From NCBI GenBank assembly GCA_002331335.1, contig DCZO01000016.1, forward strand, positions 9,995-73,994: a stretch of 64,000 bases of DNA. The letters run 5' to 3'. The notes under the pieces are model-generated. The model was not told the DNA's origin. It worked only from the letters and a program-made list of their open reading frames with translations, and did not search any database. How positions within the stretch are numbered: position 1 is the stretch's first letter; each line of letters opens with the position of its first letter. Made by a program: the position numbers and the translations under genes. Positions 29,514-38,288 of this stretch are shown in pieces. The stretch is from Nitrospira sp. UBA2082. GTDB taxonomy: Bacteria; Nitrospirota; Nitrospiria; Nitrospirales; Nitrospiraceae.

Positions 29514-29937
29514 CTACCTGCCCGTCTGTGAATCGTGGCGGTAGTCTTGTTGAACCTCATGAAGTTATCGCTGTCCGAGGCGAGCCGCCCCTCGCTCGGA
29601 CCGAACCGGGGCGCAGGCGACTCCTCCGTCGGCCTCCGCCCCGGCCCCTTGAGTGTGACGCGGCATCAGAAGTCGTGGGAAACAGGTCTGGCAGTTGCGC
29701 ACTCTTCTCCCAGGCCTGCCCGGAGAGTCGGAGGTAGCCTCCCGCCGATTCTCCGGCCCTTCGGGGCGTAGAAAATCCGAGGCGTCCGTAAGCCGCACTC
29801 CTGCAATACAGGCGTGCGTTGCCTGTATTCTGCTACAGACTTCGATTCTGGAATATTCTGATACGGGGTGCGTCTGGACGGTGTATATTTGCAGCAAAAG
29901 GTCGAGCTGACCTTATCAATTTTCATGAGGAGGAGTC
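29514..29937. other. intergenic region upstream of the SmbP-like gene
   Basis: 424 bases without a supported gene. A hairpin with arms GAGAGTCGG and CCGATTCTC lies around 29721-29755. The last 80 bases become AT-richer and probably hold the promoter of the SmbP-like gene. Short frames here lack signal peptides, ribosome binding sites and recognisable domains. Confidence 0.45.
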
Positions 29938-30246
29938 ATGAGCAAGGTGAAAGCGGCGGCAGTGGTGGTTGCGGTGTGCGGTTTGCTCGCAGGGGGTGCC
30001 GCGCATTCGGCATTTGCCGGCGAGGGAGAGCACGTCAAGGAAGTCATCAAGCACGCCAAAGAAGGCATTGAACATGAGAAGGAAGCCATCAAGCATATCG
30101 AGGAGGCGATCAAGGGAAGTGGCGATCCCCATGCGAAAGAGGCGCTCGAACATGCTAAGGAAGCGGTGAAGCATGCGGAGGAATCGCTGATGCATGCCGA
30201 GCAAGCTGATCATGCCGGTCACAAGCCAAAGGCGAAGGCCAAGTAG
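29938..30246 (+). CDS. SmbP-like small periplasmic metal-binding protein
   Basis: 102 residues. A signal peptide (VVVAVCGLLAGGAAHSAFA) is followed by degenerate heptads of the type HAKEAIK repeated about nine times, then a His/Lys-rich end. The heptad places His on one face of a helical bundle, as in SmbP of Nitrosomonas europaea, which binds copper and other divalent metals. GAGGAGG precedes ATG 29938. It is a metal buffer in the periplasm, by analogy. Confidence 0.85.
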   Translation: MSKVKAAAVVVAVCGLLAGGAAHSAFAGEGEHVKEVIKHAKEGIEHEKEAIKHIEEAIKGSGDPHAKEALEHAKEAVKHAEESLMHAEQADHAGHKPKAKAK

Positions 30247-30293
30247 CCTGGCGGAGCTTACGTCTACGTTCCAGATAGGTACCATCTCATCTG

Positions 30294-30325
30294 ACGCGCG
30301 GTGCGTCCAACAGCGCGCCGCGCGT
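30294..30325. terminator. GC-rich hairpin after the SmbP-like gene
   Basis: ACGCGCGG (30294-30301) pairs with CCGCGCGT (30318-30325). It lies 48 bases after the stop. No T-run follows, so the terminator role is uncertain. Confidence 0.35.
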
Positions 30326-30397
30326 GACCTGCTCGCCAATTGATTTCCCTCGTGACAGCCGTTTATAGTCCGGCTGAGTGTTTCATGCGAGCCGGAC

Positions 30398-31489
30398 ATG
30401 CGAATTCGTACAGCTCAGCGGGTCAGTCCGGTTGTCGCGTGTCTTCTGTGCATCTCCGCCATTTGGTTCTGCCTCCCGTCCTGGGGATTGGCTGCGTCAG
30501 TCGGTCAGTCGACGGACCGCCGATCTGAGGTCTCTGCTCTCCTTGAACGGGGCGAAGCGCTGCTGCGTCAAGGCAATTTCAAGGGAGCGGCCGAGGCGGC
30601 ACGGCGAGCGCTCGAACAGAATCCGTCATCGGCGGAGGGGCACTATCTTCTCGGAAGAGTGTTGCTCAACGACCGCAAACCGGAGAAAGCCGCGGAGGCA
30701 TTTACCCGTTCCCTGACATTTCGTCCCGGGTCCCCCGGCGTGTTAAGAGATTTGGCCGGTGTCTATGTGTTACAAGGCAAACCGGCCGAGGCCGAGCAGG
30801 CGCTACTGCAGGCGATCAAGGCCGATCCCAACCATATCGCATCGTATCTCGATCTGGCGAAGCTGTACGAACGGCGGCAAGACCTGACGGCGGCGAAGCA
30901 GACCTATCAGCGTGTCTTGGCGATCGATCCGAAGCATGCCGACGCGTTGTTCGAGCTCGCCACGCTCTACGACACCCACGAAGAGTCCAAGGAGGCGCGC
31001 GAAGCCGTCAATCGCCTGACTTCCGCGAGTCCCAAACATGCCGAAGGGTGGTATCTGAGCGGACGAATGGCCGAAAAGAACGGCGATCTTGTCGAGGCGG
31101 CCTATGCGTATCAGCAAGCCGTGGCCGCCAAGCCCGATCTCGTCGCCGCTCACTACAACCTCGGATTCATCTATCGCAGCCAAGACAAGCCTAAGGAGGC
31201 GGAGCGGGAGTTTCTGGAGGTATTGCGCTACCGCCCCGAATACGCTGAGGCGCATATGAACCTGGGCGTGATCTACACCGGCATGAACAGACTGGAGGAC
31301 GCGGAGCAGGCTTATGAGAAGGCCGTCACACTCAAGCCTGATTATGCCGAGGCCCGGTATAATTTCGGCGTGTTTTTCGAGCTCTATCGAAAGGACATGC
31401 CGCGCGCCCTTGCCCAATATCGGAAGTATCGGGAATTGGGCGGTCGTGATGAACGTGTCGAGCGGATTGTGGGGGCGGGGCCCCCGTAA
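30398..31489 (+). CDS. exported tetratricopeptide repeat protein
   Basis: 363 residues with a signal peptide (VACLLCISAIWFCLPSWGLAA) and about eight TPR units from residue 45 onward, such as AEGHYLLGRVLLNDRKPEKA, AHYNLGFIYRSQDKPKEAE and AHMNLGVIYTGMNRLEDAE. TPR proteins act as protein-protein scaffolds; the partner is unknown. It probably lies in the periplasm. ATG 30398 has only a weak ribosome binding site. It is a single gene between the SmbP-like gene and a convergent lipoprotein gene. Confidence 0.85.
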   Translation: MRIRTAQRVSPVVACLLCISAIWFCLPSWGLAASVGQSTDRRSEVSALLERGEALLRQGNFKGAAEAARRALEQNPSSAEGHYLLGRVLLNDRKPEKAAEAFTRSLTFRPGSPGVLRDLAGVYVLQGKPAEAEQALLQAIKADPNHIASYLDLAKLYERRQDLTAAKQTYQRVLAIDPKHADALFELATLYDTHEESKEAREAVNRLTSASPKHAEGWYLSGRMAEKNGDLVEAAYAYQQAVAAKPDLVAAHYNLGFIYRSQDKPKEAEREFLEVLRYRPEYAEAHMNLGVIYTGMNRLEDAEQAYEKAVTLKPDYAEARYNFGVFFELYRKDMPRALAQYRKYRELGGRDERVERIVGAGPP

Positions 31490-31498
31490 CGAACGCTC

Positions 31499-31575
31499 GT
31501 CATTCGTCACACGTCAATCGTTAACCGTGAGAGGGAAGACCTCTTTGCCGTTTGACGCATGACGGTTGACGAGTA
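31499..31575. repeat. tandem-inverted TGACG-type intergenic repeat
   Basis: CGTCATTCGTCACACGTCAA (31499-31518) faces GTTTGACGCATGACGGTTGA (31550-31569) and following units. Each arm has three or four degenerate units around TGACG or CGTCA, in opposite sense. The layout equals the GCTGACA elements in the nuo operon, with a different unit. It lies between convergent gene ends. Confidence 0.55.
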
Positions 31576-31587
31576 ACGGCTGTGTGT

Positions 31588-32112
31588 TCACCAGTACGGC
31601 CAGGGCCTCCAATAGGGCGACCAGTAGGGCCCCCAGTAGGGACCGGGGCCGATGTACGGTCGAATACGGGGCGTCTCTTCTTCCTTCGGCCACACGCGCA
31701 GATTCTTGATCTCCACGACCGGGTACGCATAGTCCGTTTCATCGAGCGGCAGGATCACGGACCCAGCGACCTCTCCGGTGATGGTGACGAATGTGCCGGC
31801 AGGGATGGTGGCAGGGTCGAGAAATTCTTTCTTCGTCGCCATGAAGCGGCCTTGGGATTTGCTCAAGTCCAAAGTCGGTTTGAGCGAGGACGCAAGAGGT
31901 AACTGAAGAATTTCAATCCTGGTAGCCTCTTTCAACCGCTTTGCGGCCAGCACCTTGCCTCCGAACGTTACCGTCTGCCCGGTGAAGGTCTCGGGCGAGG
32001 CGCTCACTTGCGTGTAGGTAACTCGGGGCGAGCTGGATTCGAGATCATCGGTTGTCGCGCATCCGGACGCGTTCAAGAGCACGGCAAGGACCGGTAACCA
32101 TCGCCAGGACAT
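31588..32112 (-). CDS. outer membrane lipoprotein, Slp family
   Basis: 174 residues. The lipoprotein signal ends VLLNASGC; the mature domain follows the Slp/YeaY pattern (SASPETFTGQTVTFGGKV, ATRIEILQLPL, GTFVTITGEVAG, YPVVEIKNLRVWP). The C-terminal end is an unusual aromatic tail with repeated PYW. Slp proteins are starvation or pH-linked lipoproteins of the outer membrane. TATAAT lies ten bases before the ATG, leaving almost no leader. Confidence 0.85.
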   Translation of the reverse strand: MSWRWLPVLAVLLNASGCATTDDLESSSPRVTYTQVSASPETFTGQTVTFGGKVLAAKRLKEATRIEILQLPLASSLKPTLDLSKSQGRFMATKKEFLDPATIPAGTFVTITGEVAGSVILPLDETDYAYPVVEIKNLRVWPKEEETPRIRPYIGPGPYWGPYWSPYWRPWPYW

Positions 32113-32121
32113 AATGGCGGC

Positions 32122-32127
32122 ATTATA
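32122..32127 (-). promoter_or_regulatory. -10 element close to the Slp start codon
   Basis: The minus strand reads TATAAT, with nine bases before the ATG at 32112. If used, transcription would begin within about three bases of the start codon. No good -35 is seen. Confidence 0.4.
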
Positions 32128-32175
32128 ACAAAGAAAAAGAACCGACAGCGGGGTGGTTCATCATGCAAGAAACGA

Positions 32176-32181
32176 TATAAT
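32176..32181 (+). promoter_or_regulatory. -10 element of the DsbA-like gene
   Basis: TATAAT, 35 bases upstream of ATG 32217 and divergent from the Slp promoter. The -35 region is not convincing. Confidence 0.35.
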
Positions 32182-32216
32182 GGAGCCCAGACCATTCCCT
32201 CTGAAAGGAGCGTGTG

Positions 32217-32873
32217 ATGAATCGTCGGACAGGCGCGATGTGGAAGCAAGCCGGTGCCGTTCTGGGAGCGATCTTCCTGCTGAACCTCCCGTACCCGGTG
32301 CAGGCGGCGAATCCTGAGTTGAAGGGCAACTTCGAGCTGCTGAAAGGTGAATCCTCGACCCACCAACGGGGCAAAGTAAAGATCGTCGAGTTCGCTGACT
32401 TTTATTGCCCGCATTGCCATCACTTCGAAGAGACGGGGTTGCCACTGCTCGTGAAAGAGTTCGGGGACAAGATCGAGGTGACGATGGTCGGATTCCCTGT
32501 CATTCCAGGCAAACTTCCGACCGCTTTCGATATGTATGAGCAGGCCAAGACCATGGGGAAAGGTGATGCCATGAGGGCCATTTTGTTCCGCACCATCCAT
32601 AAGGACAAGATGAGCGGCATCCTGGACCGTTCGATTCGCTCGTTATTGATCAAGGAGGCCGGGTTGGACGTGGCGGCGTTCGAAGCCGGACTGGAAAGCG
32701 GCAAGCCGGCGAGAGCGTTCGAGGACGGGCGGCGGTGGGGGGAACGGATCAAGGTGGCGTCTACTCCGTCGCTTCTGCTCGACGGCAATATCAAACTCGA
32801 CGGCCCAAACATGACACCGGATAATGCCATCACCGTGATCCGGAGCATCCTGGAGAACGACGCGAAGAAGTGA
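32217..32873 (+). CDS. DsbA-like thiol:disulfide oxidoreductase
   Basis: 218 residues. The signal peptide ends near PVQAANPEL. The thioredoxin fold has active site C64-P-H-C67 in FADFYCPHCHHFE, the same CPHC as DsbA, and a late cis-proline VASTPSLLLDG. It would oxidise or isomerise disulfides in periplasmic proteins. AAAGGAG lies seven bases before ATG 32217 (a GTG three bases upstream is less likely). It is upstream of the Cys-tailed sigma factor and may be in one transcript with it. Confidence 0.88.
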   Translation: MNRRTGAMWKQAGAVLGAIFLLNLPYPVQAANPELKGNFELLKGESSTHQRGKVKIVEFADFYCPHCHHFEETGLPLLVKEFGDKIEVTMVGFPVIPGKLPTAFDMYEQAKTMGKGDAMRAILFRTIHKDKMSGILDRSIRSLLIKEAGLDVAAFEAGLESGKPARAFEDGRRWGERIKVASTPSLLLDGNIKLDGPNMTPDNAITVIRSILENDAKK

Positions 32874-32889
32874 GCGGTGAGCAGCGACG

Positions 32890-33447
32890 ATGTCTGAAGG
32901 GAAAACGAGCACGGTCATCCAACGACTTCTGGAGAACGAGTCCGCCTTCAGGCAATTTGTTCGACGTCGAGTTGGGGATGAAGCGGTCGCAGAAGATATT
33001 CTGCAACAAAGCTTCATCAGAGCAATCGAGCGCTCGCACTCCTTGAATACAGAGCAGAGTGCGCTCGCCTGGTTCTATCAAATTCTCCGCCATACGGTAA
33101 CGGATTACTATCGGTCCCGTGGAGCCGAGGCTCGTCGGAATGGGGCCTTGCTGCAGGAATTGACTATTTCAGGCAATCATCAGGAGCCGCCACCGGACGA
33201 AATCAAGGCCACCGTCTGCGCCTGCCTTCACGGTCTCCTTCCGAGTCTCCATGGGAATTATGCAGCACTCATCAAACGCATCGACCTCGATGGTGAATCG
33301 CCGGCACAGGTTGCGAAAGAGCTCAAAATATCACGGAACAACCTCACGGTTCGCCTGCACAGGGCTCGCCAGTCCTTACGTGCTTCACTGGAAGGCGAGT
33401 GCGGGATTTGCAGCAAACATGGCTGTTTGAACTGCGCGTGTGGATAG
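32890..33447 (+). CDS. ECF sigma factor with C-terminal Cys-rich domain (CorE/ECF44-like)
   Basis: 185 residues. Region 2 (QFVRRRVGDEAVAEDILQQ, then YQILRHTVTDYYRSR) and region 4 (SPAQVAKELKISRNNLTVRL) of an ECF sigma factor are present. The tail CGICSKHGCLNCACG has C171, C174, C179, C182 and C184, and C110/C112 lie in the linker. CorE-type sigma factors use such a tail to sense copper or zinc directly, without an anti-sigma factor; none is found here. The next gene is a copper ATPase, the likely target. Confidence 0.85.
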   Translation: MSEGKTSTVIQRLLENESAFRQFVRRRVGDEAVAEDILQQSFIRAIERSHSLNTEQSALAWFYQILRHTVTDYYRSRGAEARRNGALLQELTISGNHQEPPPDEIKATVCACLHGLLPSLHGNYAALIKRIDLDGESPAQVAKELKISRNNLTVRLHRARQSLRASLEGECGICSKHGCLNCACG

Positions 33448-33622
33448 CCGTCTGATCAGTTGACTTATCTTTTTCTTCACTGCTTCCTTCCTGATTTGTG
33501 AATACTTTCCAATAGTTCGGTTCACCCGCCAGGTCTCTGTAATGTTTGAGGACCTGCTCCGTCTGTAATTCTGAACGCGACAATAGATCACCATACCGGA
33601 TAAAATGAAAGGAGTTGGAGAC

Positions 33623-36379
33623 ATGATTCATGGATTATCGAGCGGCTGTTGCGGGAGGTCGCATCAAGGACATAACCGCATGAGTGAAGTGAGCCAAAAT
33701 ACCAGGGATCATTCGCATGCTCACGTTAAACCTGAGAGCGATCCCATTTGTGGAATGACCGTCGATCCAGCCAAGGCGGCGGGGAGCTATGACTACAAAG
33801 GCACGACCTACTATTTCTGTGGGACGTCCTGCCTGGAACGATTTCGTGCCGATCCTGAACGTGCTCTGAGCAGGACAACCGCGACGCACATCACCAGTCC
33901 TCTCACGCCTCCTCCCACCCCTTCATCGCGCAAACCGCTGCCGATGATGATGCCGGTCTCGAAGGGCGAGGTGGATCCGGTGTGCGGCATGACGGTGCAG
34001 CCGGCCACGGCGGCCGGTTCCTACGAGCATCGGGGGAGGAAATATTATTTTTGTGCGACCCGGTGTCTCGATAAGTTTCGCGCCGATCCGGATTATTACC
34101 TGACTCCGCCTGAGCAGCGCATTTCGAAACCGGTACGGACCTCGGCTGACGAACGTATCACCTATGTGTGTCCAATGGATCCCGAGGTCAGCCAAAAGGG
34201 CCCGGGAGCCTGCCCCAAGTGCGGGATGGCCCTGGAGCCGGCCGACGTGACCGCTGATGCGACTCGCACGGAATACACCTGTCCCATGCATCCGGAGATC
34301 GTGCAACCGGCGCCGGGCATGTGCCCGATTTGCGGGATGGCGTTAGAACCGCGCACGGTAACCGAGGAAATGGCCAATCCAGAACTCGTCGATATGACTC
34401 GCCGTTTTTGGCAGAGCGTCATCTTCGGCGCACCCCTTCTGGCCCTCATGATTTCCGACATGATGCCGAACCAGCCGTTACAGCATCTCTTTTCGGGAAG
34501 AGCGTTGGTATGGTTTCAATTTGCGTTGGCCACACCGGTCGTATTCTGGACAGGTTGGCCCTTGTTCGAACGTGCGTGGACATCGGTCGTCAATCGGCAC
34601 CTGAATATGTTTACTCTGATTGGTCTCGGCACCGGTGCGGCCTATCTCTACAGTGTCGCAGCCATTTTCATGCCCGCTCTGTTCCCTGACTCGTTTCGTA
34701 CCCACGGGGGAGAACTTGCGGTCTACTTTGAGCCAGCGGTCGTCATCATCGCTCTAGTCTTGTTGGGGCAGGTGTTGGAACTACGGGCGCGCAGCCAGAC
34801 CAGCAGTGCGCTCAAGGCGTTGTTGGGACTCGCCCCGAAAACGGCGCGGGTCGTCCGGCCCGATGGTCGCGAAGAAGATATCGCATTGGATCAAGTTCAG
34901 GTCGGCGATCAGTTACGCGTGCGACCGGGGGAGAAAATTCCCGTTGATGGCCTTGTGCTGGAAGGGGTGAGTGCCGTCGATGAATCAATGGTGACCGGCG
35001 AGTCGATTCCGGTCGAAAAGCAACCAGGGCAGAAGGTGGTGGGAGCGACGGTCAATGGGACGGGAAGTTTCGTGATGCGCGCCGAGCGGGTCGGTCGTGA
35101 GACGCTGCTGTCGCAAATTGTGCGGATGGTCAGTGAGGCGCAGCGCACGCGCGCGCCGATTCAACGGCTGGCTGATGTCGTGGCCGCCTATTTCGTCCCG
35201 ATCGTGATGCTCGTGGCAGCTGTCACCTTCGTATTATGGGCGATCTACGGCCCTGAACCTCGGATGGCCTATGCGCTCTTGAATGCCGTGGCGGTGTTGA
35301 TCATTGCCTGCCCTTGCGCGCTGGGGCTTGCGACACCCATGTCGATCATGGTCGGAACCGGGCGCGGTGCGACGGCTGGTGTGCTGATCCGCAATGCCGA
35401 GGCCTTGGAGACGTTGGCGAAGGTCGATGTGCTGGTCGTCGATAAGACGGGCACGTTAACGGAGGGCAAGCCGCGGTTGATGACCGTCGTTCCGGTGTCG
35501 AGCGTCTCGGAGACAGACTTGCTTCGGATCACCGCCGGGCTTGAACAGAACAGTGAACACCCGTTAGCCGGAGCCATTGTAACCGGTGCTCGGGAGAAAG
35601 GTCTCACGCCGGCCAGGCCCAAGGACTTTCGCTCGCTCACAGGGAAAGGGGTCACTGGTACAGTCGAAGACCGAGTGGTTGCCGTGGGAACGGTGCCGTT
35701 TCTTCGCGAACTCGGTGCGGACACAGAGGCACTCGTGGCTCAGGCTGAACCCCTCAGACAAGAAGGGCAGACAGTCATATTTGTGGCCATTGACGGGAAG
35801 CCGGCCGGGTTGTTGGGCGTCGCGGATCCCATCAAAGCCTCTACACCTGAGGCGATCGATCTGCTCCATCAGGAAGGTTTGCGGATCGTGATGCTCACCG
35901 GCGACAGCAAGACCACGGCACAGGCGGTGGCGCGACGACTCCATATCGATGACGTGCAGGCCGAAGTGCTCCCGGATCAAAAGACTGCGGTCATCAAACA
36001 GTTGCAAGCCGAAGGCCGTATCGTTGCGATGGCGGGTGACGGAATCAACGATGCGCCGGCTTTGGCGCAAGCCCAGGTGGGAATCGCCATGGGAACCGGC
36101 ACGGATGTCGCGATGGAAAGCGCGGGTGTGACATTGGTGAAGGGCGATCTGCGAGCCATTGCTCGGGCGCGTCGGTTGAGTCGGGGGACGATGAAGAACA
36201 TCCGGCAGAATCTCTTCTTCGCTTTTGTCTACAATGTGCTCGGCGTTCCCATTGCTGCCGGCATTCTGTATCCGTTCGTGGGGGTGCTTCTGAGCCCCAT
36301 GATCGCGAGCGCGGCGATGACGTTCAGTTCCGTATCGGTGATTGCCAACGCGTTGCGACTTCGTAGGCTGGCGCTCTGA
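33623..36379 (+). CDS. copper-translocating P1B-type ATPase with two YHS and two heavy-metal-binding modules
   Basis: 918 residues from ATG 33623, which has AAAGGAG at 10-15 bases upstream. The N-terminus has two YHS modules (DPICGMTVDPAKAAGSY, DPVCGMTVQPATAAGSY) and two zinc-ribbon-like modules (CPMDPEVSQKGPGACPKCGM, CPMHPEIVQPAPGMCPICGM). The core follows: CPC at 563-565 in IACPCALGLATP, phosphorylated D607 in DKTGTLTEGK, and GDGINDAPAL. It exports Cu(I) from the cytoplasm. No classical HMA ferredoxin-like domain is seen. Confidence 0.93.
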   Translation: MIHGLSSGCCGRSHQGHNRMSEVSQNTRDHSHAHVKPESDPICGMTVDPAKAAGSYDYKGTTYYFCGTSCLERFRADPERALSRTTATHITSPLTPPPTPSSRKPLPMMMPVSKGEVDPVCGMTVQPATAAGSYEHRGRKYYFCATRCLDKFRADPDYYLTPPEQRISKPVRTSADERITYVCPMDPEVSQKGPGACPKCGMALEPADVTADATRTEYTCPMHPEIVQPAPGMCPICGMALEPRTVTEEMANPELVDMTRRFWQSVIFGAPLLALMISDMMPNQPLQHLFSGRALVWFQFALATPVVFWTGWPLFERAWTSVVNRHLNMFTLIGLGTGAAYLYSVAAIFMPALFPDSFRTHGGELAVYFEPAVVIIALVLLGQVLELRARSQTSSALKALLGLAPKTARVVRPDGREEDIALDQVQVGDQLRVRPGEKIPVDGLVLEGVSAVDESMVTGESIPVEKQPGQKVVGATVNGTGSFVMRAERVGRETLLSQIVRMVSEAQRTRAPIQRLADVVAAYFVPIVMLVAAVTFVLWAIYGPEPRMAYALLNAVAVLIIACPCALGLATPMSIMVGTGRGATAGVLIRNAEALETLAKVDVLVVDKTGTLTEGKPRLMTVVPVSSVSETDLLRITAGLEQNSEHPLAGAIVTGAREKGLTPARPKDFRSLTGKGVTGTVEDRVVAVGTVPFLRELGADTEALVAQAEPLRQEGQTVIFVAIDGKPAGLLGVADPIKASTPEAIDLLHQEGLRIVMLTGDSKTTAQAVARRLHIDDVQAEVLPDQKTAVIKQLQAEGRIVAMAGDGINDAPALAQAQVGIAMGTGTDVAMESAGVTLVKGDLRAIARARRLSRGTMKNIRQNLFFAFVYNVLGVPIAAGILYPFVGVLLSPMIASAAMTFSSVSVIANALRLRRLAL

Positions 36380-36524
36380 TAACGGTTTGGAGATTGATCT
36401 TTTGTGATGATAAGGAAGTGATATAGCTCCGTGTCCTTTATCTCGCACACGCTCAGATTGCGGCGTGTTGAATTGCAGCAGCGCGGCGATTGCTGTGGCT
36501 GCAGAATGGTGCTAAGTTTAACTT

Positions 36525-36989
36525 ATGCTCCAACTGAAGCGTCGAACCTCCCAGGGACTTCGTCTCGTCGTCACGGTATGGACGGGACTGTGGATGCTGA
36601 TGGTACCGCTGTTCCACGTGCATCCCGAAGCGGATCACCGTCATGGAGAAGCAGGGCATGTTCACGGAGGGACCGCGCATACGGTGTGGTCTCCGGACCT
36701 CGATTGTGAGTTCGTCAACCATGAGAGTCATGAGGAGGCAGGTAGCGGCCCTGCCCTATTCGCGCACTCAGGTGACGGCCATACAGAATTTGGCTTATCG
36801 CTGCTGACCGATTCAACCGATCGCAAATCGCTCAAGCCGTTTCTCTTACAGGCACTCGGGTTTTCGACGCATGTTGCTTCAGCCGTGGAGCAGCGTGCCT
36901 GGATATGGCGGAGCATCACCGCTGTTCCATCATCCTTGCCATCCATTCGCACTGTCGCACCTCGCGGTCCGCCGAAACTTTTCGCATAG
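36525..36989 (+). CDS. small exported His-rich protein upstream of the RND pair (DUF2946-like)
   Basis: 154 residues. A membrane segment (LRLVVTVWTGLWMLMVPL) is followed by FHVHPEADHRHGEAGHVHGG and a single Cys (DLDCEFVNHE). The C-terminal end APRGPPKLFA resembles the R-G/A-P-P end of the three CxWxC proteins. The CxWxC motif itself is missing. The position before the CusBA genes suggests periplasmic copper binding; this is inference. Confidence 0.65.
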   Translation: MLQLKRRTSQGLRLVVTVWTGLWMLMVPLFHVHPEADHRHGEAGHVHGGTAHTVWSPDLDCEFVNHESHEEAGSGPALFAHSGDGHTEFGLSLLTDSTDRKSLKPFLLQALGFSTHVASAVEQRAWIWRSITAVPSSLPSIRTVAPRGPPKLFA

Positions 36990-37067
36990 ACGTCCTGTAC
37001 GTTTACCATATCCAGCCTAGTTTCAGAGGCGCCTTGGGCGAAGAGCCACGGCGCTAGGAGAATTGCC

Positions 37068-38288
37068 ATGAGGGCTTCCTGGACACTGCTCATACCAGGA
37101 TTCGCGGTACGGATGGTCATAGCCGTAGCGGTGACTGTCGCAACCGCATCGTGCCAACCAACCCAAGAGGAGGCACAGAAGCGGGTTCCGCATGCGACGC
37201 AACCATCGACTCAAGCCGGCATGATCGAGCTGCCGGACGGAAGTCCAATGCTCGCACAGATCCAAACGGAACGGGTGGAGCAGCATCCCATGCGGATGTC
37301 GCTGAAGGCACAAGGGGGAAAGATCCTTCCCAATGAGAATCGGTTGGCGCATCTCGGCCCGCGGGTGCCCGGACGCATCGTTGCTGTCTATGCGAATCTT
37401 GGAGATCGGGTAGAGACCGGAGATCGGCTCCTTTTGCTCGATAGTCCCGCGTTCGGCGAGGCTCAGTTGGCCTATCGTAAGCGACGGACGGCGATGAGGG
37501 TGGCGGAAAAGGTCCTTGAGCGGGCCAAGGCGCTCTCGGCAGAAGGTGCGATCGGGATCAGCGAATATCAGCGGCGCGAAGCCGAACATGAAAACGCCAG
37601 GGCAGAGCTCTACGAAGCGGAGGAGAAACTCCATTTACTCGGGATGGCGGAGCGGGAAATAGAGCGGCTGTCCGCCGATCAGTTGCCCCATGCAGAGGTG
37701 GCCCAGGTGTTCTTGCGGGCGCCATTTTCCGGCGAAATCATCGAACGGAATGCGACGGTCGGTGAGGTGGTCGATTCGAGCAAGACTCTCTTTACCGTGG
37801 CGGATCTCTCCACCGTGTGGGTCCGGGCGGACTTTCCTGAGCAGCAGATCGGGAAACTGAAAACCGGTTTTGCGGTAGAAGTTCGAGTGGCAGCTTATCC
37901 GAGGACGGTGTTTCAGGGCGCCATTACCTATATCGGGGCCGTGATCGATCCAGCGACGAGAACCGTCACGGCGCGTACGCAAATCCCCAACGAGGACCGG
38001 CGTTTACGTCCGGAAATGTTCGCCGAGGTGACGGTACGCACGCCGGAGCAATCAGTCTTGGCTGTTCCACGTGCCGCCCTGCAGCAAGTCGGCAGCCGCA
38101 CCATGGTGTTTGTGACGCGGGGCCCGCGCCGCTTTGAATTTCTTGATGTCACCATTGGGGAGTCATCGAATGAGTACGTGGAGGTCAAGGACGGATTGAA
38201 GGTTGGAGATGAAATCGTGACGGAAGGAAGTTATGCCCTGAAGTCTGAAGCGCTGCGCGGGCAGATATCCATGGGAGGTCCGCTGTGA
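37068..38288 (+). CDS. cusB: RND efflux periplasmic adaptor, CusB-type
   Basis: 406 residues; lipoprotein-type signal (VAVTVATASC). Adaptor features are lipoyl half-motifs (GPRVPGRIVAVYANLGDRVE and APFSGEIIERNATVGEVV), a hairpin of heptads (RRTAMRVAEKVLERAKAL) and a beta-barrel part (VWVRADFPEQQIGKLKTG). It links the inner-membrane pump to an outer-membrane channel; no channel gene is in the window. GGAG precedes ATG 37068. The end overlaps the pump start by four bases. Confidence 0.88.
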   Translation: MRASWTLLIPGFAVRMVIAVAVTVATASCQPTQEEAQKRVPHATQPSTQAGMIELPDGSPMLAQIQTERVEQHPMRMSLKAQGGKILPNENRLAHLGPRVPGRIVAVYANLGDRVETGDRLLLLDSPAFGEAQLAYRKRRTAMRVAEKVLERAKALSAEGAIGISEYQRREAEHENARAELYEAEEKLHLLGMAEREIERLSADQLPHAEVAQVFLRAPFSGEIIERNATVGEVVDSSKTLFTVADLSTVWVRADFPEQQIGKLKTGFAVEVRVAAYPRTVFQGAITYIGAVIDPATRTVTARTQIPNEDRRLRPEMFAEVTVRTPEQSVLAVPRAALQQVGSRTMVFVTRGPRRFEFLDVTIGESSNEYVEVKDGLKVGDEIVTEGSYALKSEALRGQISMGGPL

